From the NCBI GenBank assembly GCA_905178155.1, contig CAJINV010000012.1:2006618-2070617 (forward strand): 64,000 nucleotides of DNA, given 5' to 3'. Below are positions 23,306 through 36,300 of this stretch, piece after piece. Made by a program: the position numbers and the translations under genes. Origin of the DNA: Amoebophrya sp. A120. Taxonomy: Eukaryota; Sar; Dinophyceae; Syndiniales; Amoebophryaceae. Below the pieces are notes generated by a model. That model was not told the origin of the DNA, made no database searches, and saw only the letters and a program-made list of their open reading frames with translations. Position 1 is the first letter of the stretch, and the number at the start of each line of letters is the position of its first letter.

Positions 23306-24169
23306 CGGGACCGGTTTAGTGCGAGCGCGTCGTGAGAATACAATAAATACTCACGCGCCCCCTGGGTGGCCGTTCTACTTCTTTTGCGTGTCTTTATAAA
23401 GAAAAACAAACAAAACTTCAAAAAAAACACAAATAGCACGACTATGCGCGGGAAATCGCAATCAACACAAATTAAGAGCATTTGTATCTGATACCCCGTG
23501 CTGGTCGTGGGATGGGGGAGGCCGTCGACTGTTGGATACGATGTCGGCTGAGCCGGAATTCTTTGCAGCAGGGTGGAAGCCGCATCTCCGGCTGCTTCAT
23601 CTTTCCCTTCGTTCTCGCGAAGCAGTGTGCCGTTGTGAGAGTATACCACGCAAACGCGTCATGGTCAAGCGAAAAAATATCAATATCATCAGTTGTCTGC
23701 CGTGACAATTATAGTTGATGAAGCATGACAGAGCATCATCGAACATGCACGCGGGCTGCAGAAAGCACAAGCAGACGTCTTTGTATTATTTTGCTAGCAA
23801 TCTGACACGACCAGCCAACACCAACAACATTTGCCATATTATGGCGCCGCAAAACAATCCTGGTGCTCACAAATGATCATGGCACGTCCTGGCCGCCAAG
23901 GGGAGCCCTGACACCACCAGTCTGGCCTGTTGCTCGTGCTCGTTCCAGAGAGCGCATGTTGCTGGTGCTCACAGATTTACACTATCAAGGATGCACCAGT
24001 CGAAAAACTCCAAGTTTCCTGACCATCCGCCGTTTGCAGTGGATAAAGGGGAGGCATGCTGAGCAATATCGTCGTCGTGTGCGTCATCCTTGCGGCGCTG
24101 CTTGGATCTGTTGTAAATCAGCTTGGGCTTTTACTTTTTATTTCATCTTCAGGTTATATTAAGCAAAAC

Positions 24170-24420
24170 ATTTGCGCGGCCCTTGTTGGCCCCTTCGAGA
24201 AGTCGCTCCGGGACCTCCCGAAGGCCCCCCGATGGCCCCGCGATGGCCCCCCCGAAGGAGCCAAGCAAGGATAGGCGAAAAATGACGGGGCAAGATAAAA
24301 AAAAGAATGCGACGTGTTTGCGAACGCCCAACACCCCCCGGAGGCCCTCTGGAGGGGTCATTTGGAACCCCCAAGGCAACCTCTTCAAAGCCAAAAGGAA
24401 AAGTCAATGTGGTCAACGTC
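24170..24420. repeat. GC-rich CCCCGAAGG/CCCCCGATGG repeat patch
   Basis: Repeated variants of CCCCGAAGG, CCCCCCGATGGCCCC and CCCCGGAGGCCC over about 200 bp, in otherwise AT-rich DNA. No gene. Probably a decayed repeat or insertion. Confidence 0.4.
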
Positions 24421-24459
24421 AAGCTCAAGGTCAAGTCATGATTAGCTGTGGTTAATAAA

Positions 24460-24905
24460 TTACTTGGACGACCCACGGCGCATTTCGGCAAGCTGGACTT
24501 CAACGTCTTGCAGGCGTTTGTTTAGCTTTTCAAAACCTTCGGCGATTTGCATCTGCAGAAGGGTGGAAACGGACTCTCCACCGACGTCCTCCAATATCGC
24601 AAGAAAAAGCTGTGTCGCTGTTTGCCTGTGATGCAGAGAATGCACCAACGTTCACGTTCGTAGTGTTGATGTTGCTAAGAAAGTAGAAACAAGACGAAGC
24701 GTGGAGCTTTTCAACTGTGTTCTCCACCCTTGGAAAGCATGCACTGCAGATTTTCTTGTTTGTTATGTAGTGTAGCTAATTTATGATGCAGACTCAGCAA
24801 AATCATCACAGTGAGACAACTTTTTCGTATGATACCCGACCCAGTACTGCCAGCATCACTTTTTTGCGAATTGCCTTCCTTCGCTTTTTTTCTACTCCTA
24901 TGCAT
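24460..24905 (-). CDS. Small two-exon coiled-coil protein, hypothetical
   Basis: Exons 24835-24905 and 24460-24594 flank an F3 introner. Joining them with one 5-bp copy removed gives an exact 67-codon frame, 66 aa. The first part is Lys/Arg/Ser-rich, then VGGESVSTLLQMQIAEGFEK and LNKRLQDVEVQLAEM form a short amphipathic or coiled-coil helix. The ATG at 24905 is followed by GCATA-type sequence that itself looks like an introner tip (TATGCATTGCAAA on the plus strand), so the real 5' exon may lie further upstream. Function unknown. Confidence 0.4.
24595..24834. mobile_element. Introner, F3
   Basis: 240 bp; starts TATCGCAAGAAAAAGCTGTG and ends CAACTTTTTCGTATGATA. Flanks TCCAA/CCCGA are diverged. 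The frame closes exactly. Confidence 0.75.
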
Positions 24906-25254
24906 TGCAAATCGAAGAACCTCATCAACATTGTCACGATCTTCCTTCCTGTGGGCCTGCCGATGTCCAGCATCCTATTAGAACAGGCATTCGCTTGGGA
25001 TATGCATGATTGAGCTCTAGAGAAGATCCATGTAAACCGCTACCGCACACAGACGAAATAGACCATTATTTGTGGTTTTTTTGCAAATCGTACTATTGGA
25101 GGCCACGAGTTGCAATCCGAAAGAAGAGCGAAGAATCTGAATCGTTCGCAACTTGTTGCTCAGTAAAGTATGAGTCATTGTGAATAGAAAGCGTTTCGCA
25201 TTTCGAAAGCTTGCACGTGTTGCAGCCCAAGCAGGAGACAGCATGAGAATCGTG

Positions 25255-25590
25255 TCAATTTGTTGTTCTTGATTTGCATTTTTGGTAGCTGGTCCTGCGA
25301 CTCGAGGACGAGCGGCCTTTTTTGCGTCCTCCAGTCTTGCGCGCGGACGACCTGGATCGCTCCTCCTCGTCCTCGTCCTCGCCGGGCCAAGCCGGCCCGT
25401 TGATCAAACCGACTTCCGGCAGCTTCGCCCGCTGAGAAGCCGCCACGGCTTCCCGGTCTGGCACCTTATCCTCTTTGCCATTCAAGAACGCATACTTGTC
25501 CTCGGTCGGAGTCGCCTCCACCAGCACGGGCGTTGCGAGAAGGCAGGAGGTGGCCCCGGCCACCCTCACAAAAGATTTGGTGCGAGTCAT
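25255..25590 (-). CDS. Small predicted secreted protein with basic RS-rich tail
   Basis: A 111-aa ORF. Residues 1-26 look like a classical signal peptide: basic MTRTK, hydrophobic core, and an Ala-x-Ala-like site around VLVEA-TP. The mature part has Tyr/Phe and many charged residues, an acidic GEDEDEEE run, then a basic Ser/Arg/Lys tail (RKTGGRKKGRSSSSRR). No family recognised. Secretion is inferred from the N-terminus. If the organism is a parasite, a secreted basic protein is worth testing, but nothing shows an effector role. Confidence 0.5.
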   Translation of the reverse strand: MTRTKSFVRVAGATSCLLATPVLVEATPTEDKYAFLNGKEDKVPDREAVAASQRAKLPEVGLINGPAWPGEDEDEEERSRSSARKTGGRKKGRSSSSRRTSYQKCKSRTTN

Positions 25591-27319
25591 GTTGTTTTGG
25601 TTTGCTTGTTTACTGCTTGATCTCAGTGTGGTGGTCGGTGCTCCTGGTTACGGCAAACAAAAACAATGGTGCAGATTATTCAGCACTGTTTTTTCTTTCT
25701 CCTCGGCGGTTTACTTTTGTTTCTTGCCCGATGTGCCTCGCGATGTTGTACGTCTTCTGCTTTTCTTGTGTCAGCACCGTAAAATCCAGCGGCGGGATAA
25801 TGCCACTTTCGTCGTGCTCCGTGATATGAGATAGAGATGTGAAGCTGCGGGCTACGCAGTTCTATGATTAAAATCAAAATGGAGGGTCGGTTAAAATTCT
25901 TCTTCGGCTCTTGATATGTAGAAGGGAAACTTCTGAAGGAGACGTGAGAAAATCGAAACGTATGTACAAGAACTGAAAATACAGTTTGGAACGCACGGAC
26001 TCTGAAAATAAGAGATTCAAAAAGTAACTGAGAAAAAAATAGTACAGGGATTGTCGACGCAAATCAGGAGATTTTTTATTTGTTACAGTTTGTAATGTAA
26101 ATGTAAATCAAGTTGCAGGTGATTTTGCATATGAGTTGCGATAGGAAAAATTTTATCGGTGGGTTTGGAGAGGGTTTTTCGTTGAGAGTTGCAAAACAAG
26201 GTAGCCCAGTGAAATAAGACTGAGGCGCTTGTTGTCGCGACACTGTTGAGTTGTAGTACAGGAGGATGTTGAGTATAGAGTTTAAAGTGCGACGAGTGTA
26301 AAAGAAACGCACAAACAAAACTTTTATAGCGATATCAAGAAATAGCGTACGAGACCGAGGAGCTGCTGCACGACCGCGACGTCATGTTCTTGAACGATGA
26401 CGCGTAGTTCTGAACGAACAAAAGGACGACCGGACCATCAACAGCACTTTAAAATCAAAACTGCGTTTATAACGGAATACAAAACAGCACTCACGAAACG
26501 ACCATAAACACATCCTATAACTTCTTCACGACCGATGATCGTATTACTAGGGCCGCAAGAGCACCTTATTTTCATCATCATGTCATCTTCATCTTCTTCT
26601 TCTTGCGAAGACCGATGCATCGGTGCTGGCTGAGTACGTCAACGTCATCAACCGACTGATAATGCAAGAAGAGAAGACACTGTGCTTGATTTATTTTTCT
26701 CTGGTCCTGCGAACGAAACATGAGTGCAACATTTTCATTTCTGCAACTCTAGTACGTCAAGCAACGATCTTCAACACGACCAGAAATCTTCGCGTTTCAT
26801 AGCGTAATCAACACCGGCGAAGAAATATAAGCCTTTTTTATTCCAATCTGGATTTTACCCTCTTGGTTGATGTGCGTGCGCCGTACTGCTTGCGTTTTCA
26901 GTTCTTACGCAAGAGGTCGATGTCGAAGAAAAACCAATCAAAATATGGTGGTGCGCTAGGTTTGAAAATTGCGCGCCAACAACTACATCATGATCATACA
27001 TCCATAGGGCAGAAAGACCTATGGGCATTTTGCAATCAGAAAGCTCCATCATGGAGCCGCAACTCGAGTGGATAGCGCTGAGTATGAACGACCATTAAGT
27101 ACTAGATGCCCGTAGTCGTCATCACAGTCAATACGGTCAGCACAGAATAAAAACGTAGCGAGGACTGCCGGTCGATACTTTGCGTAGAGCAGTAGCTGCT
27201 ACAGACATGATGGTGATCACATACGTACTAGAAAGCGATGTACTTTAGTTAGACAGAGTCCAAAAGTCAAATAGGAATTACTTTTTTCATATTCATCTAA
27301 ATATAGCCATAAACGCCCT
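25591..27319. other. Intergenic region, nothing recognised
   Basis: AT-rich. Only short ORFs without domains, no introner tips and no RNA gene seen. It separates the small secreted protein from the 3' end of the kinesin gene. Confidence 0.45.
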
Positions 27320-30300
27320 TTACTTTTTCTTCACAGTATTTGTGACTTTTTTCGCCCGTTCGGCGTACTTCAAGGAATTCATGGTTTCGTCGACGTTTGA
27401 GCTGGCGGGCGAGCAATTCATAAACATCAAGGTTTTCGAACTGCCGCCCAGCGAGTCCTGCATCAGCTGCGTTAAGGAGTGATTCCTGTACGGCACGAGA
27501 GACGGGTTGAATTTTTTTCCGGCCGGCTGACTCGTGAGCGCTTCAATCACGTCGCCCAAAGCGGTCAGCGACTTGTTGATTTCTATGGCTTCCTTCTGCG
27601 CCTGCCCGGTAACTTCCGACTTTGCGATCCGCTCACACCCCGCCAAATCGCACATCAACAACTTTCCCACCGTTTTTGCTTTCGTTTGCTTGTTGATGGA
27701 GGTCAGCTTCACTATCGTGATCAGATGCGACCGCGAGGATTCGCTATTCATGGCCGTGGCCGCGACGGACCGCAAATCAAAACCCTCCTCGATGGCTTTT
27801 TCCATCTGTTTATCAAATGCAAATATGTCTGGGTCGTCTGGAAGGTTGCAACTTGTCATGCTAAATCTGAATCATGCAAACAATCTGTGTTGCACGATTA
27901 CCAAAAGCCGTCGTTTTTTACCAACTTGGGAGGGAACAATCTCTCATGCAGAATAGGCATTATAGAGATCTCCCAAGTAAATTTGTCATGCTAGGCGCTG
28001 CATTCCAGACCTCATGGGTCATGGAAAACCTGCGTGACAAATCTTGCATCCTTCCAGACCCAGACATATTTGCACTCCATACTGTTTTGCGGACTCCACC
28101 TGCCGCTCCACCGCGTTCTCCACCTGCACGGAGCCGTCCTTCTCTATCGCAAAGAAAAAAGTGTTACAGTTACGCATTGTGTTGCAGACCATGCAACAGA
28201 GACGAGCTCTGTCATGCGCAAAATGCTTTCGAGCCTCATTTACATTTACATTTAATACGTGTTTTCCCTTGTGATCTCTGCATTGCAAGTTTTCTCTGTC
28301 ATGCGAGGCAAGGCTGTGATGCTGAATTCACTACATCAAATGTGTGACTGTAACACTTTTTTCTATACCATATTCTCCCTCCGCACCTTAATCTCCGGCG
28401 TTTTCACGGAGGCCTGGTTCCCCGCCTGCACGGACTTCGCCAGCAAATCCGTATCGTACGAAAAAAGTGCTTCACTGTAAGGATTTTGCAAGTTTTGCAT
28501 CACAAGCTTGCTCTACATCACAGAGGAAATTTCCCATGCGAGATTCCTAAGGGAAAACACAGGTGAAAATCCACTGTCTTGCATGTGTGGCAAGACAAAT
28601 AGAAATACTTCTCAGATACATTTTCTGCATTACAAGTTTACAGTGGAACAATTTTTTCTTGTGATAATCCGTAAACTTCGCGCAGTAGAGTTCGATCATG
28701 TGCAGGGAAATCGTGAACGTAAAACGCTCTTTGTCTCGCTCCACAATGTCGAAGACCTCGACGCAGCTCCGGGGCACCACGCCCTCGTCGCCCTTTTTCC
28801 CCGTCATGGTGTACGTCTTCCCCGCACCGGTTTGCCCGTAGGCGAAGATGGTTACATTGTATCCGTTATCAAATGTAAACATGTCTGGATCTCCTGGAAG
28901 ATTGCTAGGTTTGTCATGCATATTTTACAACATGACCCGCGATGCCTGTAATGCATGGCCTAGCATCACAGATTTTGAGAGGGCTTTCTGATGCGTATTC
29001 CGTATTACAGATGCACTCTCCGCGTAGCACAAACTGGACTCCTTTTGCTGGTCATGCAATACAGATTTTTTTAGAATCCAGAGACAGCATCACAAGTTGC
29101 AGTCTTCCAGCTGCAGACATATTTGCAATGCATATCCGTCGAAGGCGGACTGGACCAAGTCCTTCGTGTCTTCGAAAATCTGCGCCTGCGATCCCGGAAA
29201 GTGCGCGGCGTCAAACATGAATTCCTTCTTCGGCCCGTCTGGGTTGTTGGGGTGCTCTTCGACTGAGAGCGTCTGAGAGTCGATTTTAGCTACCGCGTTG
29301 TGGTCCCCGAGGTCCGCTTCCCTTTCGTTGAAGGGGCGCACGCGGACAAAGACCCGGATGGAGCCTTTCAGGTCCTCCACGTGGTTGTGGAGTTTTTTCT
29401 TGCGGATTTCCAAACTCGCCAAATCAGCCTCCAGCACACCCGCGAGTCGGGCAAATTTGAAGGTCTGCTGGCACTCTTTTTCCTCTATGGAAGCCTCAGC
29501 TGGAACGATCTACTGACCATTTCTCAAGTGGAGGTGGAGCAGTGTAGTAATTGCAGCAGATATAAATAAGGCCAGATTTGTTGCCTTACAGAAACGGCAA
29601 GTAAGAGTAGAGCACAGTCTACTACCTGTCGCTCCCGCTTTGCACGAGAAGCTTTGGAAAAAATAATGGAGCGGTTTGGTTGTTTGACGACGAGTGTCGG
29701 ATTCTGATATTTGTCATGCTAGGCTCCATGATAGCACAGGCGTGACAGAGAGACGCAGCCATGCAGATGATCCACAACTTGCATCACAAATCACTTAATT
29801 TCAGTTGAGATTGTACCCGATGAGCACACCATATCCCACTGCTTCAACTTTTCCCCGTCTTGCTCCAAATCGTCGATTTTTTCAGCGTATGAATCGCAAA
29901 CAGCTCCTCCGGCTCTAGAAAAATAAACTTGTCATGCGAAAAATCTGTAAATCTGAATGCTGAGAGAGCTTCTACGAGAGGTAACCAAGCATGACAGTTT
30001 TTTGGAACCGGTGCAGGTGCTATGCGATGCGAATTGCGATTCCGCATGAAAAATCGCATGTAATGTTCTTTCCAGAACCGGACGACATGTTTGCGAATTG
30101 ATACGAAATCTTTCGTTTTGTCCATCACAAGTTTCACTTCCTCCAACAATTTCTGCTTCTCCTTCTCCATTATGCATCACAAAGGTAATATCGCTCTTCT
30201 GCTCGCATCATCATCATGAACTGCACTTTACAAATTTGTCTGGTGCTATTGCTGCAAGAGTTTGCTGTATATGCCAAATCAGGCACCGGCTGCAGCACAT

Positions 30301-33300
30301 GCATATTCACCCTTGTCAACTACAAAATCTTGTGACCTGCTCCCAATTGCAATTTGCACTACCAACAGAAGTCCGACACTTTTTTTTCCGGATCATATCC
30401 TTCTCGATCCACAAATTAGCCTTTTCCATCACTTTCCGCGGTTCGTCCATCAGAATGTTCAGTTTTTTGCAACCCGTAAACGCTTTCGTAACTTCGTCGA
30501 AACTCACCGTCGCTGCGTGCAACTTTTCCTCCAGCGCGTCCAGTGCAAGCTGCTTCGGCTCCTCGACCTTCAGTAGCTGCTCCGCCTGACTGACATCGCC
30601 CCCACAGAGTTTCAACCCGGCAATGGCTGATTTCAATTTTTCAATGTTCAGCGGCTTCGTCTGCAGCACGAGATTCAACATGCTCTCTGCCTTCTGTTTG
30701 TTCTATCCTGTGCAAAAGTATCGCACTCCCACTCGTATTGCAATCATGCATTACAAATCCCTGTTCCTACCTAAGCAGGTAATTCCGCATTACAAACTTC
30801 ATTTCTCATCATGCTGAGGAAATTTGTAATGCATTTATATTAGGGGTGAAAAAAATCCATTCCGAGCCCGGTTCCCAAAATGTTTGCTGAAGTAATTCTT
30901 GCAAGGGATGAAAAGTCGATAGGGCCCCGCTTCGCATTCGAGGAGCAAAGCCAAGCACTTTGCGCGATCTGTGTGCGCGAGCTGTTGCAATGCGGTTGGC
31001 GAGACCGTACTCATATCACAGCTTCACTTTGCATGCCGTCGCCGATGCTGTGGCTGTAGTTTGTAAAGCGCCCCCCGTCGAGCATCAAAAAACACGAGCT
31101 GCGACCATTTTGACAGCCTTTTCCTACCTTTCACCGTTTCGCGTACATTTGCAGGTATTCAATTTTCTGCGCAAATTTGTTTGCTCTACTCCTTCAGCGG
31201 TGTCCGACAGAAGTCCGGAAAACGCCGAATCCTATTGGAAATTTGTTTGTTGGACCCACTTGTGGGACTAGTTCAATTCTTTCAAACTTCAGCTGAAGCT
31301 CAAATTTGACTTAAAGCTTCAAGTCAAATTTGAACTTCAACTGAAGTTTGAAAGAAATTTGCAAGCTCTGCAAGTCACAGAGTGTTGCGAAAGAGCGGGA
31401 AACGATGATAAAACGCTCCCAGCTCCTTTTCCGCCCCGAAAGGCGCACGATCACAAATGAAGGTCCGCAAAAAGGTTCAAAAAATCAAATCGCTACTTTG
31501 CAGCGCGAACGCGCTCACGGAGCCGAGCGTCACAAACTGCTGCTCGTGTCTTCTTGCGCAGATGCCTTTTTTCTGGCCAGGCTTCAAACATTTTGGGAGC
31601 CGTTGAGCGGATGGATTTTTTTGAGCCTTAATTATACGCGTGCGTGTGCGATACATCTTTTGCAAAGCATATGTTCTGAAACGCGTCAATTTTGTCCAGA
31701 AATTCCCGTTTATCCGGATCCTCCTTCTCCAATTTCTCTACTTCCTGCTGCAGCTCCTGCACCTTCGTATGAACTGCAAAAGTATCGTACTCGTATAAAT
31801 GCATTACAAATTTCCTCAGCATGAGAGATAAAATCTGTAATGCGGATTAACCTTAAGAAAAGGATTTGTAATGCATGACTGCAATACGAGTACGATACTT
31901 TTGCACAGGATACTTCGCTTGCGCACACAGCTCCTCCAGTTTCGCGCGCTTCGCCATCCGGGCCTTCGCCTGGTCGTACACCTCTTTCACGTGCTTCATC
32001 GCGTTCGCCGTTCCGCCCTGGGAGGAGGAGGGCGAAGTTGTTGTACCTCCACCCGTATGAATTGCAAAAGTATCGTACTCGTATAAATGCATTACAAATT
32101 TCCTCAACATGAGAGATAAAATTTGTAATGCGAATTTCCCTTAAGAACAAGGTTTGTAATGCATGACTGCAATACGAGTACGATACTTTTGCACAGGATA
32201 ACCCGTAGCCTGTTGCACCAGGTCGAACGCTTTCAAATTTTCCGCTTTCCGCACCACTTGTTCGAACTTCTGGAACAGTGATTTCAGATTCTCTATCCAC
32301 TGCAAATATGTCTGGGTCTGGAAGATGTCATGCTGGGAAACTAAGGGCAGGGCGTCCCTTTGTAAATTACGTCGACAAACTCTTAACCGCGTACCCGGTA
32401 AACTCCAAAACAGAAATTTTGAACAGCGTGATTTCTACCGAGAGACAACAACCGAAACTCCTGGGACGGCTGCGACGTGAGTAGGTTGTTATCTAGGTAG
32501 AAATAACTCTGTGCAAACTCCCTGTCTCAGCACCGAGGGAACCAAAATAAAAAGTAAAAGGGTCTGGAAGATGTCATGCATATTTTGCATGACCGATGAT
32601 GCCTGCAATGCATGACCTAGCATTACAGATTTTCAGAGGGCTTCCTGATACGTATTTCGCATGAGAAATGCCCTCTCCGCGTAGCACTACCGGGACTTCT
32701 CTTCCTGGTCATGCAATACAGGTTTTCTTCGAATCGAAAGACAGCAACAGCATCACAAGTTGCAACCTTCCAGACGTCCAGGGATATTTGCATTCGATAT
32801 TCTCAGCGGACGACCCAGCACCCGTATCGTGCTCGAAGTCGTCACAGGCGTGGCAAGCTTCGTCGATGGCCGCGTGCAGTTCCCGAAGTTCTTTCAGCTT
32901 TTCTTGACACTCCACGTACACCGGGTCGCTTTCGATCTCGATCTCCTGTTCTGCCGCAGCCTTGGCGTGGGTGAGGGCCTGCTCAATCTTTTCGAAGTTG
33001 TTCGAAAGCAAGGCCTGCTTCAGTTTTTCGACCAACGCCTCTTTGCTGTTGTCCTCCGCAGAAATTTCGATGTCGTCCCCAAAATCGTCGTGGTCTCGCA
33101 GCGACTTCCGGGAGTGCCTCGCCGCGGTCTTCCCCTTGGAGGTTTTCGCGGCGGCGGCCTTGGATTTCGACTTCGGAACGGACGGTTTTTCGCCCTTCGG
33201 CTTGATTTTCGTCTTCTTGGCCACCGCCGTCGCCTCGTCCACATCAGTGGAAGATTTGTCATCCTCGGCAGCGAGGGACCCGTTGGAAGATTTCAGACTG

Positions 33301-36300
33301 CTGCCACTTTTCGGCGCTTTCTTCTTCGGCGCGACCTTCTTCACAATTTTCTTCTTCACCGTTTTCGTGGATTTCGGCTCTGCCGGGCCTTTGCCCTCCG
33401 GGTCGTCCTCATCGTTCGCGTTTAATCCATCCTCGCCAGTCGTGCTTGTAAGCGCCTTGGCCCCGGATTTCTTCTTCGGCAGGGCTTTTGTTTTCTTAGT
33501 TGTGCCTGCGGTCTTCTTCGCACCGGAAGAAGTCGTCGTTCCCGCCTTCTTCTTCGAGGTCGCCTTCTTTCCCCCCGACGTAGAACCCCCGCCGAGCGAG
33601 GGGATCTTTGGCACGTTACCGTCGGCGTCCAGGTATGCTAGGGAAAAGCATCTTGTTGTTTGCGAGTGTAGTAAAATTGGAATTATGCACCATGATAAGC
33701 GTCCTTCTTTTAGATACTTCTACTTGTTGAATCAGCTGCATTACCAATTGTCATGCTGGTGGTGCTGAGCAAATTTGATCATCTGCACTTCACTACGTAG
33801 TTGCGCCAATGCTTTTGTTCCGATGCATACCATATCCTGTGCAAAAGTATCGTACTCGTATAAATGCATTACAAATTTCGTCAGCATGAGAAATAAAATT
33901 TGTAATGCAGATTTCCCTTGGAAAAAAGATTTGTAATGCAAGACTTGCATTTGTACGAGTACGATACTTTTGCACAGGATATACCAGGGCGAGCCCGTCG
34001 TTGTCTTCGAAAACTTCATCCTCCTCGTCAAAGTCCGGTTCGCAGGGGATATCAACTGCCAAAATTTCTGGGTCTGGAAACTTGTGATGCAAGAAAGGGA
34101 ATAGTGAACTCACTATCTATAATGCGCTGCCAAGCATGACAAGTTTTTTCCATGGCTCTGAGTTGCGTCATCAACATCATCATCATCATCATGCATGAGA
34201 AACTGCGTTTTTGCATGACAGGGAGGAGGAGCTCTTCGCGGTCATGGTGCGACACAGAGCTCAGAGTCATGCCAGACAAGCATGACAAATCTCGCAATCT
34301 CCCAGACCCAGAAAGTTTTGCATTTGATAGGGGACCATATCGGACAAATTAATGCCCTCCTCGTCCTCCTCTCCGTCCTCGCCGAACCGCGGGGAGCCCG
34401 GCACTTCGTACTCCTCAATCTCATACTCCTCTTCTTCGGCGTCCTCCACTTCCTCTCCTTCTGACACCGAGTAGCCCCCTATGCAAGAAAAAAACTGTGT
34501 AAAGAAGTGTAGCTTTGTGTTGCAGACGTTGCAATACAGTCACACTTGTCATGCTGGATGTGCATCAGAGGCTATTTTCATGATACGTGTTTTCGCGTAC
34601 AACTAGCTACGCATGACAGGTTTTCTCTGTTATGCAAAGCAAATCTGTGATGCTGTTCCTGCAAAAAAGTTACACTTACACACCTTTTTCTTGGATACCC
34701 CCATCCCTCTCGTCAATGAAGTCGCAGAGCTCCTGGCCCCACGGCGTCTGCGGCACGTCAAGGCCGGCGTGGTACAGAATGGCGCCTATGCATGGCAAAT
34801 ATGTTTGGGTCTGGAAGGACGCGAACTTGCCATGCTAACTCTGGATAGTACGAAAAATTTTTGTTGCATGATTACCACAGGTGTCTCCACTTTTGAAAAA
34901 GTTTAGCGGCAGTTTGTCATGCAGGATAGACATGATAAGTAGAGACTTCGTGCCAGAACCTGTCATGCTAGGTGGTCCTGGATTGCATACCTCATGGGGC
35001 ATGGAAAATACGCGCGACAAGTTTGCATTCTTCCAGACCCAGACATATTTGCAGTGAATAGTACCCATCTTCATGTCATTCCGGTACTCCGCATAGCCCA
35101 TCGCGTTGTGCGACTCGTAGTCCTTGTTTTCCAAAAAAGATTTTTCGTCCAGCTCCTGCGATTGGACGAAGTTGATCAGCTTCTGGGCAATGTTGCGGTC
35201 CCCAACGTCAACGGACACCATCAGGGGGGTCACTCCGTGCGAATCAGCCGCGTTAATCCTCTATGCAGTGTTCGGGCACGACAATCATGATGACGCGCCA
35301 TCAATTTCGTAGTGGTCATGCGGCAGATAATGAAGCAGGTGCTTCGATGCTACAAATAAATGCGAAGACATCCTCAACAAGACAAGTACCCAACAACATC
35401 TCGCTTACTGTATATGAATCTGTCCTTATAATTTGCTCATGCTCTTTCTTTCGCAATACAAATGTGGATCGTGACCTCGTTGAACAAGGTGCTGCACATC
35501 ATGATTGTCCCATTTTTCATTTTGCATACCATGGCGCCGAATTGCAGGAGCGCGGTGACCAACTCTGCCTGGGCGTTGTCGTGCTTCACGGCGGCGCGCA
35601 TCTTGCTGTTTTTGCGGCAGCAGTGGTGCAGGGCGGTCAGGTTGGAGTCGTCCCTCGCGTTGATTTGGATGAAGGGATTCTTCAGTAAGAAGTGCACCAC
35701 CTCCGCCTGCCCGAAGCCGCAGGCGTACATCAACAGCGTGCGCCATCGGCTGTCGCGCACATTCGGGGACAAGAGTTCCGAACTGGACGACCGGTACTCG
35801 TCGTCGTTTAAGTATTGCGAGGAAAAATCCCCCCTCCCCATAGCTAAGACAAAATTTGTGCTGCTGTATTTGACTTACACAAGTCCTCGCCTTGTATTGC
35901 TAGAAGGCGAAGAAACGCAGTTGCTCCCTCGATTGCAGGCAATTTGTCATGCTGTTTCCCGTTTCCAGTTTCTTCCTGTCATGCTGAAGACGCAAGGCTT
36001 TCCTACGCCAGCCAGCACTACAGTCCGCATCTCTTCCCTTCTAGCATGACAAACAAATCATGCTACAAAAATCTCCCTTTGAGTACTATGGGGAGGGGGG
36101 ATTTTTCCTTTTGATATCAAGTATTGCTCGGTTTTCCACTGCTCCTCGGTGCCGAGGTATTCCCGCAACGTTTGCACATCCCCGTCCCGGGCTGCCAGCA
36201 GGGCCTTTTTCACCTTATTCAGGTACTCCGGGGAGTGCGTGTGCTGGTGTATGGATGTGTCAGGTTTGAAATCTTCAAAGTTGAAATAATTTGTAATGCA

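Larger units (their letters stand above)
30714..31671. mobile_element. Introner, F1, carrying a nested MITE-like insert
   Basis: 958 bp, TSD TGTTC on both sides. F1 left half 30714-30842 and right tip 31628-31671 are separated by a 785-bp insert. Confidence 0.88.

Noticed and set aside
27811-29133. Regularly spaced TGTCATGC/TGTAATGC motifs suggesting a CRISPR-like array
   Set aside because: Spacing is irregular, the motif occurs in both orientations, and it belongs to introner interiors in a eukaryotic genome.
29501-29816. Kinesin gap considered as a further introner
   Set aside because: It contains a TTTGTCATGCTAGG fragment but lacks TAT/ATA tips and a TSD; GT-AG ends (GTACAAT, TTCCAG) close the frame, so it is called a canonical intron.
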